Below, one piece after another: positions 63,846 through 64,000 of a DNA stretch of 64,000 bases. The stretch comes from Sulfurimonas sp. (GTDB lineage: Bacteria; Campylobacterota; Campylobacteria; Campylobacterales; Sulfurimonadaceae), in NCBI RefSeq assembly GCF_019429335.1, contig NZ_JAHYJB010000001.1:124001-188000 (forward strand). The letters are read 5' to 3'. The position numbers and the translations under genes were made by a program. Every line of letters starts with the position of its first letter. The first letter of the stretch is position 1. The notes below the pieces were generated by a model. The model ran no database searches, was not told the origin of the DNA, and worked only from the letters and a program-made list of their open reading frames with translations.

Positions 63846-64000
63846 ATGGGTTTAAGTATCGGTCTTGTAGGACTACCAAACGTAGGAAAATCAACAACTT
63901 TTAATGCACTTACAAAAGCGCAAAACGCAGAGGCAGCGAACTATCCGTTTTGTACGATAGAGCCCAACAAGGCTATTGTTCCCGTTCCGGATAAAAGGTT
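63846..64000 (+). CDS. ychF: GTP/ATP-binding protein YchF (partial, N-terminus)
   Basis: The first 51 codons are in the window. [20 protein letters not shown] includes the YchF P-loop; [10 protein letters not shown] follows, typical of the Obg-family ATPase YchF/EngD, which binds ribosomes. AAAAGGTAAATT precedes the ATG. The gene runs off the right edge. Confidence 0.95.
   Translation, partial: MGLSIGLVGLPNVGKSTTFNALTKAQNAEAANYPFCTIEPNKAIVPVPDKR

Overview
The window is chromosomal DNA from a Campylobacterota (epsilonproteobacterial) organism, most like Sulfurimonas or a close relative. The signs are: low G+C; promoters with a clear TATAAT-type -10 box and little -35; a GltX2-type glutamyl-tRNA synthetase of the kind first characterised in Helicobacter; the long epsilon-type DapD; a lidless short adenylate kinase; an flgG-like gene pair behind a sigma-54 promoter; and many short, overlapping, mixed-function operons. 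Species is not claimed.

Region 1 (1-7.9 kb, all minus strand) is part of a conjugative or integrated plasmid-like element. Read in the direction of transcription it starts with a Rep_3-type replication initiator (7718-6960). Next come six 21-bp iterons, a small putative gene running through the iterons, an unknown 124-aa protein, an HD-domain protein, a YdjM-type membrane hydrolase, a 73-aa protein and a multi-spanning membrane protein. After a 25-bp perfect palindrome the F-type type IV secretion genes follow in the order traA-L-E-K-B-V, with traV cut by the window edge. The relaxase, coupling protein, TraC and the far end of the element lie outside. The palindrome before traA contains the iteron core motif TGCGTGA as an inverted repeat, which suggests that the replication initiator may also control pilin expression.

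Region 2 (7.9-19.6 kb) is mostly core: a response regulator with a ribbon-helix-helix tail, tRNA-Glu(UUC), gltX2, yggT, mobB, fbp, metG with a MurF-like companion, an orphan TRAP binding protein, a DUF4015 protein, a YgjP-type peptidase and queC.

Region 3 (19.6-32.5 kb) holds a YjfB-like motility peptide, ybeY and a Ca/Na antiporter on the plus strand. These are followed by a long minus-strand envelope series: nadK, DUF4136 lipoprotein, recN, tatD, mltD, rlpA, hisB, kdsC, lptC, lptA, engB, a GNAT acetyltransferase, an MreD-like protein and mrdA.

Region 4 (32.6-43.6 kb) holds aspS, two adenylate kinases facing each other, a DEAD-box helicase, a CinA-type domain protein, a DUF6166-HTH protein, an ankyrin protein, dapD, a miniature flagellar rod-like protein, and an NlpC/P60 lipoprotein paired with an S24-type repressor.

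Region 5 (43.6-64 kb) holds trmL, purU, a CiaD-like protein, leuB, leuD, an flgG-type pair, rpoD, an AtpZ-like protein, hemL, a TonB-like protein, a CitE-like lyase and a cytochrome c. It ends with a plus-strand run: folD, lepB, a site-2 protease, rpiB, apt, trpB, pepA, zupT, an RNase H-like protein and the start of ychF.

GltX2 and AspRS fit the indirect (transamidation) route to Gln-tRNA and Asn-tRNA. The mrdA-to-mltD block serves cell wall and LPS assembly. The most unusual material is the element at the left end and the convergent pair of unlike adenylate kinases.
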